Assembly: GCF_900089775.1 (NCBI RefSeq)
Contig: NZ_FLOB01000002.1
Coordinates: 496,001 to 560,000, forward strand
Length of the DNA: 64,000 bases
Reading direction: 5' to 3'
Source: Marinomonas spartinae
Lineage (GTDB): Bacteria > Pseudomonadota > Gammaproteobacteria > Pseudomonadales > Marinomonadaceae
The notes beneath the pieces were generated by a model. It ran no database searches. It saw only the letters and a list, made by a program, of their open reading frames with translations, and was not told where the DNA came from. How positions within the stretch are numbered: the stretch's first letter is position 1; each line of letters starts with the position of its first letter. Of the stretch, positions 1 through 9,503 are shown piece after piece. Position numbers and translations under genes: made by a program.

Positions 1-401
<401 letters not shown>

Positions 402-414
402 TTTGTAAAAACTT

Positions 415-446
415 AAAAAAGGGAGGACTCTGTTCTCCCTTTTTTA
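415..446 (+). terminator. rho-independent terminator of eno
   Basis: Inverted repeat AAAAAAGGGAG / CTCCCTTTTTT around a 9-10 base loop, with a T-rich 3' side, 14 bases after the eno stop. Confidence 0.9.
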
Positions 447-507
447 TTTTGTTTTTAGCGAAATCCTTCGATAATAGGGACTCGTTTTGTTATCTGCTGA
501 GGGCGTT

Positions 508-783
508 ATGCCACGTTTATTATTTGTTTTGTTTGCATTGGCTATTGGCTACCAGTCTTATCATTTGTACTACGGTGATCAGGGTGTGAAGCGCCAAGAA
601 GAATTGGCGAAACAAATTGCCTATCAGGAGCGTGTGAATTTGCATCTTAAGCAGCGTAATGAAGCACTAAGAGCACAAGTAGATGATCTTCGCTCGGGAG
701 AAGAGGCCGTAGAGGAGCATATCCGTACGGATCTTCAATATATTAAAAACGGCGAAGTGTTTTATCGGATAGTCGACAAATGA
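508..783 (+). CDS. ftsB: cell division protein FtsB
   Basis: FtsB is a bitopic divisome protein that forms a trimer with FtsL and FtsQ. The 91-residue product has one N-terminal membrane helix (about residues 3-20), then a leucine-zipper-like coiled coil (about 28-65), then the conserved short C-terminal segment with the EEHIRTDLQYIKNGEVFYRIV pattern typical of the family. The ATG at 508 is chosen because TGAGGG lies just upstream and it gives MPRLLFVLFA directly before the membrane helix; an in-frame TTG at 487 would add seven residues that look spurious. The stop overlaps the ispD start (ATGA), so the two are translationally coupled, as in other gammaproteobacteria. Confidence 0.95.
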   Translation: MPRLLFVLFALAIGYQSYHLYYGDQGVKRQEELAKQIAYQERVNLHLKQRNEALRAQVDDLRSGEEAVEEHIRTDLQYIKNGEVFYRIVDK

Positions 784-1487
784 TACAACCTCTTTGGGTT
801 ATTATTCCCGCTGCTGGCATTGGCCAGCGAATGAAGGCTGATTGCCCTAAGCAATATCTCTCTCTATTGGGCAAAACCATTTTGGATCGTACCGTAGCTA
901 TTTTTGTGAACCACCCGATGATAGCAGGGGTTGCGGTTGGGCTTGGAGAGCAGGATGGGTACTGGGCGGACTCCTCATGGGTCAGTCACCCCCGTGTGTT
1001 TACTTATCACGGAGGTATGGAGCGTTCGGATACCGTCTTAAAGGGACTAGAATATTTATTGCAAGCTCAACAGGTTACTGAGCAGGATGTGTTAGTACAC
1101 GATGCTGCAAGGCCATTATTAAGCCAAAGTGCACTAGAACGTATCATTTTACATCAAGGTGTCCAAGGGGCTATTTTGGCGATGCCTGCTCGGGATACGA
1201 TTAAGCAACAAAAAGCTAATGGTAAGATACAAGCTACACTCAACCGCGATGCTATCTGGCTGGCTCAAACGCCACAAAAATTTCCTGCCAGTGATTTGCT
1301 ACAGGCGTTACGGAATGTTCAGACACAGGGCGTGGCGATTACCGATGAATGCTCTGCGATGGAATATACTGGGTGGCAGCCTGATCTCGTGCTGGGGGAA
1401 AGCACAAACATCAAAGTGACCTTTCCAGAAGATTTGTTTATTGCAGAAGCGCTCGTCTCGCATAATATTAACTCAATCAGCAAATAG
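780..1487 (+). CDS. ispD: 2-C-methyl-D-erythritol 4-phosphate cytidylyltransferase
   Basis: IspD joins CTP and MEP to make CDP-ME in the non-mevalonate isoprenoid pathway (cytosolic). The nucleotide-binding signature PAAGIGQRMKADCPKQY is at residues about 10-26, VHDAARPLL (the IspD signature) is near the middle, and NIKVTFPEDL near the C-terminus matches the family end. Length 235 is normal. It starts inside the ftsB stop codon and is followed 23 bases later by ispF, the usual ispDF pair. Confidence 0.97.
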   Translation: MIQPLWVIIPAAGIGQRMKADCPKQYLSLLGKTILDRTVAIFVNHPMIAGVAVGLGEQDGYWADSSWVSHPRVFTYHGGMERSDTVLKGLEYLLQAQQVTEQDVLVHDAARPLLSQSALERIILHQGVQGAILAMPARDTIKQQKANGKIQATLNRDAIWLAQTPQKFPASDLLQALRNVQTQGVAITDECSAMEYTGWQPDLVLGESTNIKVTFPEDLFIAEALVSHNINSISK

Positions 1488-1510
1488 AGATATAGATAGG
1501 AGGAATTGTC

Positions 1511-1996
1511 ATGGTGCCTTTTCGGATAGGTCATGGTTTTGATGTACATAAATTTGGAGAAGGCGACCACATTATTTTGGGAGGAGAACGTATTGCTTAC
1601 TCGCAAGGTTTGCTTGCCCACTCTGATGGTGACGTGGTGTTGCATGCCTTAACCGATGCACTGCTAGGCGCTGCGGCGTTAGGCGACATAGGGAAACACT
1701 TTCCAGATACTGATGCGGCTTTTGAAGGTGCGAATAGCCGCTTGTTATTAAAAAAGGCGTATCAAGAAATTCAAAAGCTAGGTTTTTCCGTAGGTAATGT
1801 CGATGTAACCATTATTGCCCAAGCGCCCAAAATGCGTCCGCATATCGATGCGATGCGGGCGAACATCGCAGAGGATCTTTCAATTGATATCGGGGCGGTC
1901 AATGTGAAGGCAACAACGACAGAAAAGCTCGGTTTTACGGGACGCAAAGAAGGCATTGCTGTGGAAGCGGTAGCGCTTATTTACCAGCCAGCATAA
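1511..1996 (+). CDS. ispF: 2-C-methyl-D-erythritol 2,4-cyclodiphosphate synthase
   Basis: IspF cyclises CDP-ME 2-phosphate to MEcPP, two steps after IspD in the same pathway. Metal ligands are visible in GHGFDVHKF (Asp and His) and in [20 protein letters not shown]; the CDP-binding [16 protein letters not shown] segment is near the C-terminus. At 161 residues it is the usual size, and it would trimerise. It has its own strong ribosome site (TAGGAGGAATTG) seven to eight bases before the ATG. Confidence 0.97.
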   Translation: MVPFRIGHGFDVHKFGEGDHIILGGERIAYSQGLLAHSDGDVVLHALTDALLGAAALGDIGKHFPDTDAAFEGANSRLLLKKAYQEIQKLGFSVGNVDVTIIAQAPKMRPHIDAMRANIAEDLSIDIGAVNVKATTTEKLGFTGRKEGIAVEAVALIYQPA

Positions 1997-2079
1997 TCTG
2001 ATAACAGCAAATAGCATCATCTTATGTTTTGCATGATGTGATGGATCCAACCAGAATAAAACCGCAAAGTAGGTAGTGA

Positions 2080-3174
2080 ATGAATACCCAATGGGAGTAC
2101 GCTTGGTCCACCCCCAAAGTGACGGGCGATTTAAAAACCACAGTACAAGACTTTTTTGTGGAAGAACAGTTGGGATTTGAACCTGATGGTCATGGTGAGT
2201 TTTGTTTTGTTTTTATTGAAAAACAGGGTATTAATACGGACTTCTTAGCTAAACGTTTAGCGCAAATGGCAGGTATCGCTGCGAATAAAGTCACTTATAG
2301 TGGCGTGAAAGATCGTCATGCTTGTACTCGTCAGTGGTTTTGTCTGCATATGATTAATAAAGAGCCGGATTTAACCAATATTCAAGAAGCATTCCGTGAA
2401 CCTGAAAAGGTTCGAGTGATCACACAAGCTCGTCATTCTAAAAAACTGCGCACAGGTGCCCATGTTGGTAATCGTTTTGTGCTGCGCATTCGCGACATCA
2501 AAGGCGATTTGGAGGATCTGAAAAGCCGCCTTGAGCTGATTAAAATGAGTGGTGTACCGAATTATTATGGCGCGCAACGCTTTGGTATTAACGGCAATAA
2601 TTTGCATAATGGCAAACCCTTTGTGTTCAAAGGGCGGCAAAGCAAAAGAAAGCTTTCTAAAACAGAAGGTTTTTGGCTATCTGCTATTCGCTCTTGGTTC
2701 TTCAATGAAGCGCTGAGCGCACAGGTTAGAAATGGCATGTGGTGTCGATTGTGTGATGGCGATATTGTCCAACATCAAGGCCGTGATGAGCAGTTTCGCT
2801 TGAAAGAAATGACGGCGTCGATGCATTTACAAGCGGTATTAGGTAACGTGCATCCCGTTCTGCCGTTGATTTGCGAAGGTTGGCAAGATGGCACCGGAGC
2901 ACAGCGAGAAGCGGTTATTATCGAATCCGTTCGCCAAGAAGGGGAGTTAATGCAGGCCTTAATTGACTTTGGCTTAAGTCGAGAGAGCCGCTTGGCGCGA
3001 CTGATGCCGACTGATATGGCCTGGGAATTGCTTGAGAAGTCCAACGAACAGACTCAACTCATTGTTGAGTTTTCCCTGTCTAAAGGATGTTTCGCCACCA
3101 GTATTTTACGCGAAATGATACATGTTACCGACAAATCAGCTGAGAAATACCATGAGAATATTGATCGCCAATGA
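2080..3174 (+). CDS. truD: tRNA pseudouridine(13) synthase
   Basis: TruD makes pseudouridine 13 in tRNA-Glu. Family landmarks are FFVEEQLGFEPDGHGEF near the N-terminus, the catalytic-Asp motif GVKDRHACTRQWF (around residue 80), and NYYGAQRFG, followed by the TRUD insertion domain. Length 364 is normal, slightly longer at the C-terminus, where the last roughly 8 codons overlap the surE start region. It sits in the ispF-truD-surE-pcm order that is conserved in gammaproteobacteria. Confidence 0.97.
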   Translation: MNTQWEYAWSTPKVTGDLKTTVQDFFVEEQLGFEPDGHGEFCFVFIEKQGINTDFLAKRLAQMAGIAANKVTYSGVKDRHACTRQWFCLHMINKEPDLTNIQEAFREPEKVRVITQARHSKKLRTGAHVGNRFVLRIRDIKGDLEDLKSRLELIKMSGVPNYYGAQRFGINGNNLHNGKPFVFKGRQSKRKLSKTEGFWLSAIRSWFFNEALSAQVRNGMWCRLCDGDIVQHQGRDEQFRLKEMTASMHLQAVLGNVHPVLPLICEGWQDGTGAQREAVIIESVRQEGELMQALIDFGLSRESRLARLMPTDMAWELLEKSNEQTQLIVEFSLSKGCFATSILREMIHVTDKSAEKYHENIDRQ

Positions 3175-3898
3175 TGATGGAATTGATGCCGTCGGCATTA
3201 ATACTTTAGCGCAAGCCTTACAAGAACAATACGATATTTTGGTGGTCGCACCAGACCGCAATCGCAGTGGTGCGAGTAACTCATTAACACTAACGCGTCC
3301 AGTGCAACCCACTAAAGTAACTGATAAATACTATCGAGTGGATGGGACACCAACTGATTGCGTGAATTTAGCCCTGTCGGGAGTGATTGATGGACAGGTG
3401 GATCTAGTGGTCTCTGGTATCAACCATGGGGCTAATCTGGGTGATGATGTGATTTACTCAGGTACTGTAGCGGCAGCAATGGAAGCCCGACATCTTGGTC
3501 AGCCAGCGCTGGCCGTCTCCTTAGTGGGAAATACGTATTTTGAGACAGCAGCAGAAGTTGTCATGAAACTCTTAGACGATGCTAAGAGTCTAACCCTTGC
3601 CCCAGGTATTTTGCTGAATGTTAACGTGCCTGATGTGCCTTATAGCGAGTTAAAGGGGATAAAAGTGACACGCTTAGGGTATCGCCAACGAGCACAAGAA
3701 GCAATTAGTGCACAACACCCAAGAGGTTTGCCAAGCTTTTGGATTGGCGCTTTATCAGAGCCTCATGATGCTTCAGAAGGGACGGATTTCCATGCGGTGC
3801 AAGAAGGGTATGTTTCCATTACCCCTATTCATACGGACATGACATGTTATGAAGCAAAACAGCCATTAGATGCTTGGGTTCGTTCTTTTGATCTATGA
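3152..3898 (+). CDS. surE: 5'/3'-nucleotidase SurE
   Basis: SurE is a metal-dependent nucleotidase/exopolyphosphatase linked to stationary-phase survival. The start at 3152 gives MRILIANDDGIDAVGI, with the two metal-binding Asp residues. DRNRSGASNSLT and VSGINHGANLGDDVIYSGTVAAAMEAR follow, matching the catalytic core. Translation from an earlier in-frame ATG (3122) would add ten poorly conserved residues. The gene overlaps the end of truD by 23 bases and its stop overlaps the pcm start (ATGA), so the three are probably one transcript. Confidence 0.97.
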   Translation: MRILIANDDGIDAVGINTLAQALQEQYDILVVAPDRNRSGASNSLTLTRPVQPTKVTDKYYRVDGTPTDCVNLALSGVIDGQVDLVVSGINHGANLGDDVIYSGTVAAAMEARHLGQPALAVSLVGNTYFETAAEVVMKLLDDAKSLTLAPGILLNVNVPDVPYSELKGIKVTRLGYRQRAQEAISAQHPRGLPSFWIGALSEPHDASEGTDFHAVQEGYVSITPIHTDMTCYEAKQPLDAWVRSFDL

Positions 3899-4560
3899 GT
3901 CTACACAATCTCAATGGGCTGATTAAGCAGACTGAGTCTCGTGCCTCTCAGATGTTACAACAGCTGAAATCACAGGGTATTCACCATCCGGCATTACTGG
4001 CTAAGATGGGGAATATTCCGCGAGAGAAATTTGTTGAACCTGCTTTTTCCCATCTTGCCTACTCAGCCACGCCTTTACCTATAGGTCGTAATCAAACCAT
4101 TAGTCAGCCTTTGACGGTGGCAAGAATGTCGCAATGGTTACTGGAATATGCTCGCCTTGGTCGAGTGTTGGAAGTTGGCACTGGGTCGGGTTATCAAACG
4201 GCAATATTGGCGCACTTTTTTAATAAAGTGCACACCATTGAGCGACAGGAAACGCTTCATAAGCTTGCCAAACAGCGGCTTGAGGAGATGGGGATTAGCA
4301 ATGTGGAGTACTTGTTTGGCGATGGCCAGGCAGGTTGGCCACAAAAAATCGACATGGATGCTGTCATTATTACGGCAATGGTGAGTAAAGTTCCGGTTGC
4401 ATTAACCAATTGCCTAAAAGAAAACGGTATATTAATTATGCCGATTAGTCAGCCTACACCACAAATTGGTTGTTGGCGAAAAGAAGGAGACCGTTGGAAG
4501 CGTTTAGCGATTGAAGCGGCCCATTTTGTTCCCTTATTGGAAGGAAAAGTCTATGCCTAA
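3895..4560 (+). CDS. pcm: protein-L-isoaspartate O-methyltransferase
   Basis: Pcm uses S-adenosylmethionine to methylate L-isoaspartyl residues and so starts repair of aged proteins. The SAM motif VLEVGTGSGYQTAILA (about residues 83-98) and the substrate-side motif IGRNQTISQPLTVARM are present, as is IPREKFVEP near the N-terminus. Length 221 fits. The surE-pcm pair is conserved and overlaps here by four bases; the last codons overlap the next gene's start. Confidence 0.96.
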   Translation: MSLHNLNGLIKQTESRASQMLQQLKSQGIHHPALLAKMGNIPREKFVEPAFSHLAYSATPLPIGRNQTISQPLTVARMSQWLLEYARLGRVLEVGTGSGYQTAILAHFFNKVHTIERQETLHKLAKQRLEEMGISNVEYLFGDGQAGWPQKIDMDAVIITAMVSKVPVALTNCLKENGILIMPISQPTPQIGCWRKEGDRWKRLAIEAAHFVPLLEGKVYA

Positions 4561-5473
4561 ATGGCTTAAAATTTATATGAGTGGTGTCATGATGGGGGCA
4601 GCAGATGTCATCCCCGGAGTATCAGGTGGAACCATTGCGTTTATTCTAGGTGTGTATGATCGCCTGATTGCGGCTCTTAGTGGCGTCAATAAACAAAGTC
4701 TTACTATGCTGGTAAAAGGCGATATTAAAGCACTATGGCGCCATTTTGATGGGGCGTTTTTGTTGTCTTTAGGGGCGGGTATCGCAACCAGTATTGTGGG
4801 TATTGCGGGGCTGATAACGCATTTACTGGCGACGTATCCTGAATATGTGTGGAGCTTCTTCTTTGGTTTGATCCTAGCATCGGCTTATTTCTTGATTGGG
4901 CACATAGAACGCTTTTCTTTGCGTCATTTCCTGACGCTTGTTGTGGGCATAGCCATTGGCGCGTCTCTGTCATTGGTGGTGCCCATTCAAGTCAATACCA
5001 CTTACTCAATGGTGTTTTTTTCTGGCGTCATTGCTATTTGCGCGATGATTCTACCTGGTATCTCCGGAAGTTTTTTGCTGTTAATGATGGGAATGTACGG
5101 TTTTATTCTTGGTGCTGTGAAAGATTTTAATTTTGCGGTGATTGGAGTGTTTGCCGTGGGGGCGTTAGTTGGCCTACTGAGTTTTTCAAAAGTTCTGCAA
5201 TACTTATTGGAGCATGCTAAGTCGCTTACCCTGTCTGCCTTAATAGGTATTATGGTGGGGGCATTGGTAAAGGTATGGCCATGGAAAGTGGTGGACTCTT
5301 GGACACAAATAGGCAGTAAAAAACTACCTGTTGAAGAGCACTTAATTCTTCCTTGGCACACTAGTTCGTATCATTTTACGACGGATTTATTATTGCCACT
5401 CGGTTTTATGATTATCGGCTTTATGATCGTTTTTCTCATTTCTTACATTTTTTTACGAAACACGGACAAATAA
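4553..5473 (+). CDS. DUF368 membrane protein, probable undecaprenyl-phosphate translocase (PopT type)
   Basis: This is a polytopic membrane protein of 306 residues with about eight hydrophobic segments. It carries the family N-terminal signature MGAADVIPGVSGGTIAFILG (residues about 14-33) and a related internal repeat AMILPGISGSFLLLMMG, so the protein has two inverted-repeat-like halves. DUF368 proteins have been shown in Vibrio and staphylococci to recycle the lipid carrier C55-P across the inner membrane; that role is inferred here from the family. The start at 4553 follows GGAAGG and overlaps the pcm stop; an upstream in-frame TTG at 4511 lies wholly inside pcm. Its place between pcm and nlpD ties a cell-wall precursor function to the rpoS operon. 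Confidence 0.9.
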   Translation: MPKWLKIYMSGVMMGAADVIPGVSGGTIAFILGVYDRLIAALSGVNKQSLTMLVKGDIKALWRHFDGAFLLSLGAGIATSIVGIAGLITHLLATYPEYVWSFFFGLILASAYFLIGHIERFSLRHFLTLVVGIAIGASLSLVVPIQVNTTYSMVFFSGVIAICAMILPGISGSFLLLMMGMYGFILGAVKDFNFAVIGVFAVGALVGLLSFSKVLQYLLEHAKSLTLSALIGIMVGALVKVWPWKVVDSWTQIGSKKLPVEEHLILPWHTSSYHFTTDLLLPLGFMIIGFMIVFLISYIFLRNTDK

Positions 5474-5528
5474 AGTCAAATGTATCTGAGTGTTAGCGAT
5501 AGGGCGGTTAAGATGGTAAGAGAGGACG

Positions 5529-6401
5529 TTGGTTATTAATAAGTTTGAGGCCAAAGGTGGTATCACCCGCATTGCAGCTTGGAGAATTAAGTGGGTAATA
5601 CTATTGTGTTTTTCTTTATCTGGTTGCGCTTATCAAGTGATTAACTTCCCAGATGAAAATACAGGCTCTTACGGTGCCAATGATGCCTCGGTGTCTTCCG
5701 TTCCTCGCTCTGGTTACCACCGAGTAAGTCGCGGGGAGACCTTGTTTTCTATTGCTTTTCGCTATGGTAAAGATTATCGAGAGGTGGCTGCATTAAATCA
5801 TATTCGTCCCCCCTATACGATTTATCCTAAGCAAAAAATATGGTTAGAGAAGAGAGCTTCAAGAACAGCCAGTCGTGCCTCTTCTCAGTCTAGTCGATCC
5901 TCGTCAAGAACACGAGCTGTAGCGAAAACAGCTCGGGTTCCTAGCGTTTCACCTTCCGATATTACCCTGCAAAAAAAGGTGAATATCCCTGAAAAAAAAT
6001 CCTCTTCTCATATACAAAACTCTGAAAAAGTGACCTCTTGGCAATGGCCACTCGTCGGGAAAGTTGTAAAGGGCTTTTCAAGTAACGGCGTTAGTAGTAA
6101 AGGTATAGACATCAAAGGGCAAAAAGGTGAATTGGTCAAAGCAGTTGCCGACGGAACAGTTGTATATGCGGGCAGTGGTTTAATTGGTTATGGAAACCTT
6201 GTGATAGTGAAACATAACGATGTTTACCTCAGTGCTTATGCGTACAACAAACGGATTTTAGTGAAGGAAGAGCAGCATGTGAAAGCGGGCGACGCTTTGG
6301 CTATTATCGGTGGCAAGGGTAATGATAGACCTCTTTTGCACTTCGAAATTAGGCGTGATGGTCAACCAGTGGATCCACTAAAAATACTTCCCAGACAATA
6401 A
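5529..6401 (+). CDS. nlpD: lipoprotein NlpD, activator of cell-wall amidase
   Basis: NlpD is an outer-membrane lipoprotein that activates the septal amidase AmiC. Seen here: a signal peptide ending in the lipobox LSGC (Cys near residue 33), one LysM domain (YHRVSRGETLFSIAFRYG to YPKQKIWLEK), a Ser/Arg-rich low-complexity linker, and a C-terminal M23/LytM domain. The LytM domain is degenerate: the first zinc-ligand region reads GIDIKG and the HxH motif is replaced by LLHFEIRRDGQPVDP, as in non-catalytic NlpD. The only plausible start is TTG at 5529, preceded by AAGAGAGGA and an in-frame stop at 5517. The main rpoS promoter of relatives lies inside nlpD. Confidence 0.93.
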   Translation: MVINKFEAKGGITRIAAWRIKWVILLCFSLSGCAYQVINFPDENTGSYGANDASVSSVPRSGYHRVSRGETLFSIAFRYGKDYREVAALNHIRPPYTIYPKQKIWLEKRASRTASRASSQSSRSSSRTRAVAKTARVPSVSPSDITLQKKVNIPEKKSSSHIQNSEKVTSWQWPLVGKVVKGFSSNGVSSKGIDIKGQKGELVKAVADGTVVYAGSGLIGYGNLVIVKHNDVYLSAYAYNKRILVKEEQHVKAGDALAIIGGKGNDRPLLHFEIRRDGQPVDPLKILPRQ

Positions 6402-6431
6402 TAATTCACGCTGGGCGAGGAGGGGATAAAA

Positions 6432-7445
6432 ATGAAAACAGTAAATGTAAATACAAGTAAAACAACTCAAACGCTCGCCAATTTGGATTTTGATCTAGAT
6501 TTGGTGGATGATGATATTGAGGGTATTGAGAACGATAACAGTGATGACGATTTTGATTCTGCCGTGAACGCTCGATATGCCAACGATGAATCCAACAAAA
6601 GTTTAGACGTTACTCAGCTTTATTTGAGTGAGATTGGTTTTTCTCCTTTGTTGTCAGCGGAAGAAGAGGTGTATTTTGCACGCCTTTCTCTGAAAGGAGA
6701 CGAAAGTGCCCGTAAACGAATGATCGTCAGTAACTTACGTTTAGTTGTGAAAATTTCAAGACGTTACTTGAATCGTGGGTTGTCTTTGTTGGATCTGATT
6801 GAAGAAGGGAATCTGGGGTTGATCAGAGCGGTTGAAAAGTTTGATCCTGAACGCGGTTTTCGATTCTCTACCTACGCGACTTGGTGGATTCGTCAAACCA
6901 TTGAGCGGGCGATCATGAATCAGACTCGTACGATTCGCTTGCCGATTCATGTGGTGAAAGAGTTGAATGTTTATTTGCGTGCGGCACGTGAATTGACGCA
7001 AAAGCTGGATCATGAGCCAAGTCCTGAAGAAATTGCAGAAATGCTGGATCGTCCCGTTGCGGATGTGCAAAAAATGCTGGGACTAAATGAGCGCATCAGT
7101 TCCATTGACTCTTATGTTGGCGGGGGGGACGATAACGATAAAAGTTTAATGGAAGTGATTGCCGACACCAACCACCAAGGTCCAGAAGAGGACCGCCAAG
7201 AAGGGGATGTCTTAAAGAGCATTGAGGGTTGGTTAAATGAACTGAATGACAAGCAATGTGAGGTTATTGCGCGACGTTTTGGTTTACGAGGTTATGAACC
7301 AAGTACACTGGAAGATGTTGGTGCAGAAATAGGTCTAACCCGTGAGCGAGTCAGACAGATTCAAGTTGAGGCATTACGTAAGTTACGTTTGATGATGGAC
7401 AAACAAGGCCTTTCCCTTGATGACGTCATCGGTTTTGGTAATTAA
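6432..7445 (+). CDS. rpoS: RNA polymerase sigma factor RpoS (sigma-38)
   Basis: This is the stationary-phase and general-stress sigma factor. After an acidic N-terminus (about 50 residues rich in Asp) come region 1.2 ([20 protein letters not shown]), region 2 with the [28 protein letters not shown] core/-10 segment, region 3, and region 4 with the helix-turn-helix ending in [18 protein letters not shown]. Length 337 is near the E. coli length. AGGAGG precedes the ATG. It follows nlpD by 30 bases and ends the block with a terminator. Confidence 0.98.
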   Translation: MKTVNVNTSKTTQTLANLDFDLDLVDDDIEGIENDNSDDDFDSAVNARYANDESNKSLDVTQLYLSEIGFSPLLSAEEEVYFARLSLKGDESARKRMIVSNLRLVVKISRRYLNRGLSLLDLIEEGNLGLIRAVEKFDPERGFRFSTYATWWIRQTIERAIMNQTRTIRLPIHVVKELNVYLRAARELTQKLDHEPSPEEIAEMLDRPVADVQKMLGLNERISSIDSYVGGGDDNDKSLMEVIADTNHQGPEEDRQEGDVLKSIEGWLNELNDKQCEVIARRFGLRGYEPSTLEDVGAEIGLTRERVRQIQVEALRKLRLMMDKQGLSLDDVIGFGN

Positions 7446-7479
7446 CACTCCCGTAGAAACGAAAAACATATCAATGACC

Positions 7480-7510
7480 AAAATGCCCGATGATGTCTCG
7501 GGCATTTTTG
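7480..7510 (+). terminator. bidirectional terminator between rpoS and the dienelactone hydrolase gene
   Basis: Stem AAATGCCCGA / TCGGGCATTT with a 7-base loop and T/A tracts on both sides; it serves two convergent genes. Confidence 0.9.
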
Positions 7511-7527
7511 TATTTAAGCTTAGATTG

Positions 7528-8439
7528 TTAGGCCGCTAAATGTTGCTTAAAAAAGGCAATGGTTCGAGACCAAGCCAGCTCGGCGCTGTCTTTTTGATAA
7601 CGTGCTGTTGAGTCATTATGAAACCCATGATTTGCGTTGGGGTAAGTGTAGGCCGTGTAATTCACCTTGTTTTCTTTTAAGTTTCTTTCATAGTCAGGCC
7701 AAGTTGCGTTGACACGTTTATCGAGTGCGGCAAAATGCAGCATTAACGGCCCTCGAATCTGTTTAAGATGGGAGGTGGCTGGGGTGCCATAAAAAGGTAC
7801 GCCTGCATCCAGCGTATTGGGCATAAAGGCGGCCAATGTATTGGTTAAATACCCACCATAGCAAAATCCCACCATACCAAGTTTGCCAGAGCTCAGAGAA
7901 TGCTGCTTTAGCATGACAGCCGCACTCATAAAATCTTTTTCTATTTTGCTACCGTCTAAGGTTTTTTGCATGGCTCTCCCTTCGTCATCATTACCTGGGT
8001 AGCCTCCAATGGGAAACAAAGCATCGGGTGCAAAAGCAACAAATCCCTCTTTTGCTAGGCGTCGAGCGACGTCCTTGATATACGGATTAAGTCCACGGTT
8101 TTCATGGGCCACTAAGACGACGGGCGCGGGGTTGTCCTGACTAATGCCTTTAGGCACAACAAAATAACCACGTCCTTTGCCGTATCCGGCTGGACTGTCA
8201 AATTCCAAGTAGCTGGCCGTAATGTCTGGGTCATTAAAAGAGACTTGTTCAGCTAACGCATAGTTGGGTATTAAGGCCCCCGTAATAACAGATAAAGACA
8301 GCCCTGCCATGCCCAGTGTACCGAGTTTCGATAAAAAAGTACGTCGATCAATGTCACCGTGGGCATACTCATCGTACCAATCAAACGCCTCTTGAGGGAT
8401 GCTAGAAGAATTCAGGTGCTTTGGTGGCTGGTGTTCCAT
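7528..8439 (-). CDS. Tat-exported dienelactone hydrolase family protein
   Basis: An alpha/beta hydrolase of the dienelactone hydrolase family, 303 residues. The N-terminus has about 30 extra residues and then DRRTFLSKLG plus a hydrophobic stretch ending ALAEQ, a twin-arginine signal, so the mature enzyme should be periplasmic. The nucleophile elbow is GFCYGG (Cys instead of Ser, typical of the family); the acid and His of the triad are in HFAALDKRVNATWPDY and NANHGFHND. The substrate cannot be told from sequence. The start is supported by AAGGAAA eight bases upstream. It is convergent with rpoS and divergent from folM. Confidence 0.9.
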   Translation of the reverse strand: MEHQPPKHLNSSSIPQEAFDWYDEYAHGDIDRRTFLSKLGTLGMAGLSLSVITGALIPNYALAEQVSFNDPDITASYLEFDSPAGYGKGRGYFVVPKGISQDNPAPVVLVAHENRGLNPYIKDVARRLAKEGFVAFAPDALFPIGGYPGNDDEGRAMQKTLDGSKIEKDFMSAAVMLKQHSLSSGKLGMVGFCYGGYLTNTLAAFMPNTLDAGVPFYGTPATSHLKQIRGPLMLHFAALDKRVNATWPDYERNLKENKVNYTAYTYPNANHGFHNDSTARYQKDSAELAWSRTIAFFKQHLAA

Positions 8440-8698
8440 TGTTCTTTTCCTTTCTATGATGTTGATAGATAGAACTCATTCATTTGCGTATCTTTTTTTT
8501 GCTATTCTATTTGACATGGTAAGTATCCATTAGCTTTCTCTCTGTATTCTAGTTTAATTTGTAGACAACTAGACACATTTTAGGAGAACGGATGATCTTT
8601 TTTTCATTATTATCCGTAGCGTATTATTAAGAATACTATGATATTGGTAATATGGTTTTCTATGGCTCACAAATATTACTCAATGGGAATGGACTTAC

Positions 8699-9421
8699 AT
8701 GATACATGACGTGCCGATTATTATTACAGGAGGCGCACAGAGATTGGGATTAGCCTGTGCAAAAGCCTTGGTCGAAGACGGCCATCAAGTGGTGATTACT
8801 TATCGCCGCAACAAACCGAGTATTGTTGAACTAGAAGAGAGGGGGGTGCATTGTATTCGAGCTGATTTCTCCTCCCAATCAGGAGTAGATGAGTTCATCG
8901 CGCAAATTCAGCAGCGTTATAATGCGTTACGGGGGATCATTCATAATGCCTCCGACTGGCAGTCTGAGGCAGAGGATATTGATCCCAGCGAATTAATGGA
9001 AAGAATGTGGTATGTGCATGTATTTGCGCCGTACCGTATGAATCTGGCATTCGAAGCTTTATTATCTGCAGGCTCTGTGCGTAAAGGAAAAGCCGATATA
9101 ATTCATATGACGGATTATGTGGCTGAAAAAGGCAGTGGTAAGCATATTGCTTATGCGGCGAGTAAGGCGGGGCTTGCTAACTTAACTTGCTCTTTTGCTA
9201 AGCGTTATGCTCCCTTGGTCAATGTGAATTCGATCGCGCCTTCTCTTTTGATGTTTAATCCAGAAGACGATGAAGAATATCGTCAACAGGCTTTGAATAA
9301 GTCACTTTTACATCAAGAACCGGGTGAGCAAGAAGGCGTGTTGGCTGTAAAGTACATTTTAGAAAATCGCTATATGACAGGGAGAACCTTGTCGCTAGAT
9401 GGAGGTAGACACCTTGTTTAG
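8699..9421 (+). CDS. folM: dihydromonapterin reductase FolM (short-chain dehydrogenase)
   Basis: FolM reduces dihydromonapterin (and weakly dihydrofolate) with NADPH, making tetrahydromonapterin. It is an SDR with the NADP-binding glycine motif TGGAQRLG and Arg residues right after beta-2 (TYRRNK), which favours NADPH. IHNASDWQSE replaces the usual NAG motif as in FolM, and the catalytic Tyr/Lys are in YAASKAGL. The C-terminus MTGRTLSLDGGRHLV is the FolM ending. Its partner folE lies 82 bases downstream, so both would supply pterin; in pseudomonads the same pairing feeds the pterin cofactor of phenylalanine hydroxylase. Confidence 0.92.
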   Translation: MIHDVPIIITGGAQRLGLACAKALVEDGHQVVITYRRNKPSIVELEERGVHCIRADFSSQSGVDEFIAQIQQRYNALRGIIHNASDWQSEAEDIDPSELMERMWYVHVFAPYRMNLAFEALLSAGSVRKGKADIIHMTDYVAEKGSGKHIAYAASKAGLANLTCSFAKRYAPLVNVNSIAPSLLMFNPEDDEEYRQQALNKSLLHQEPGEQEGVLAVKYILENRYMTGRTLSLDGGRHLV

Positions 9422-9503
9422 TGGCAGTAAAGAGTCGTCTAGCTGGGGCCGATCAACTCGCCTCCGTGTCATCTGACAAGATACAGCAACTTAGGACATC
9501 AAT

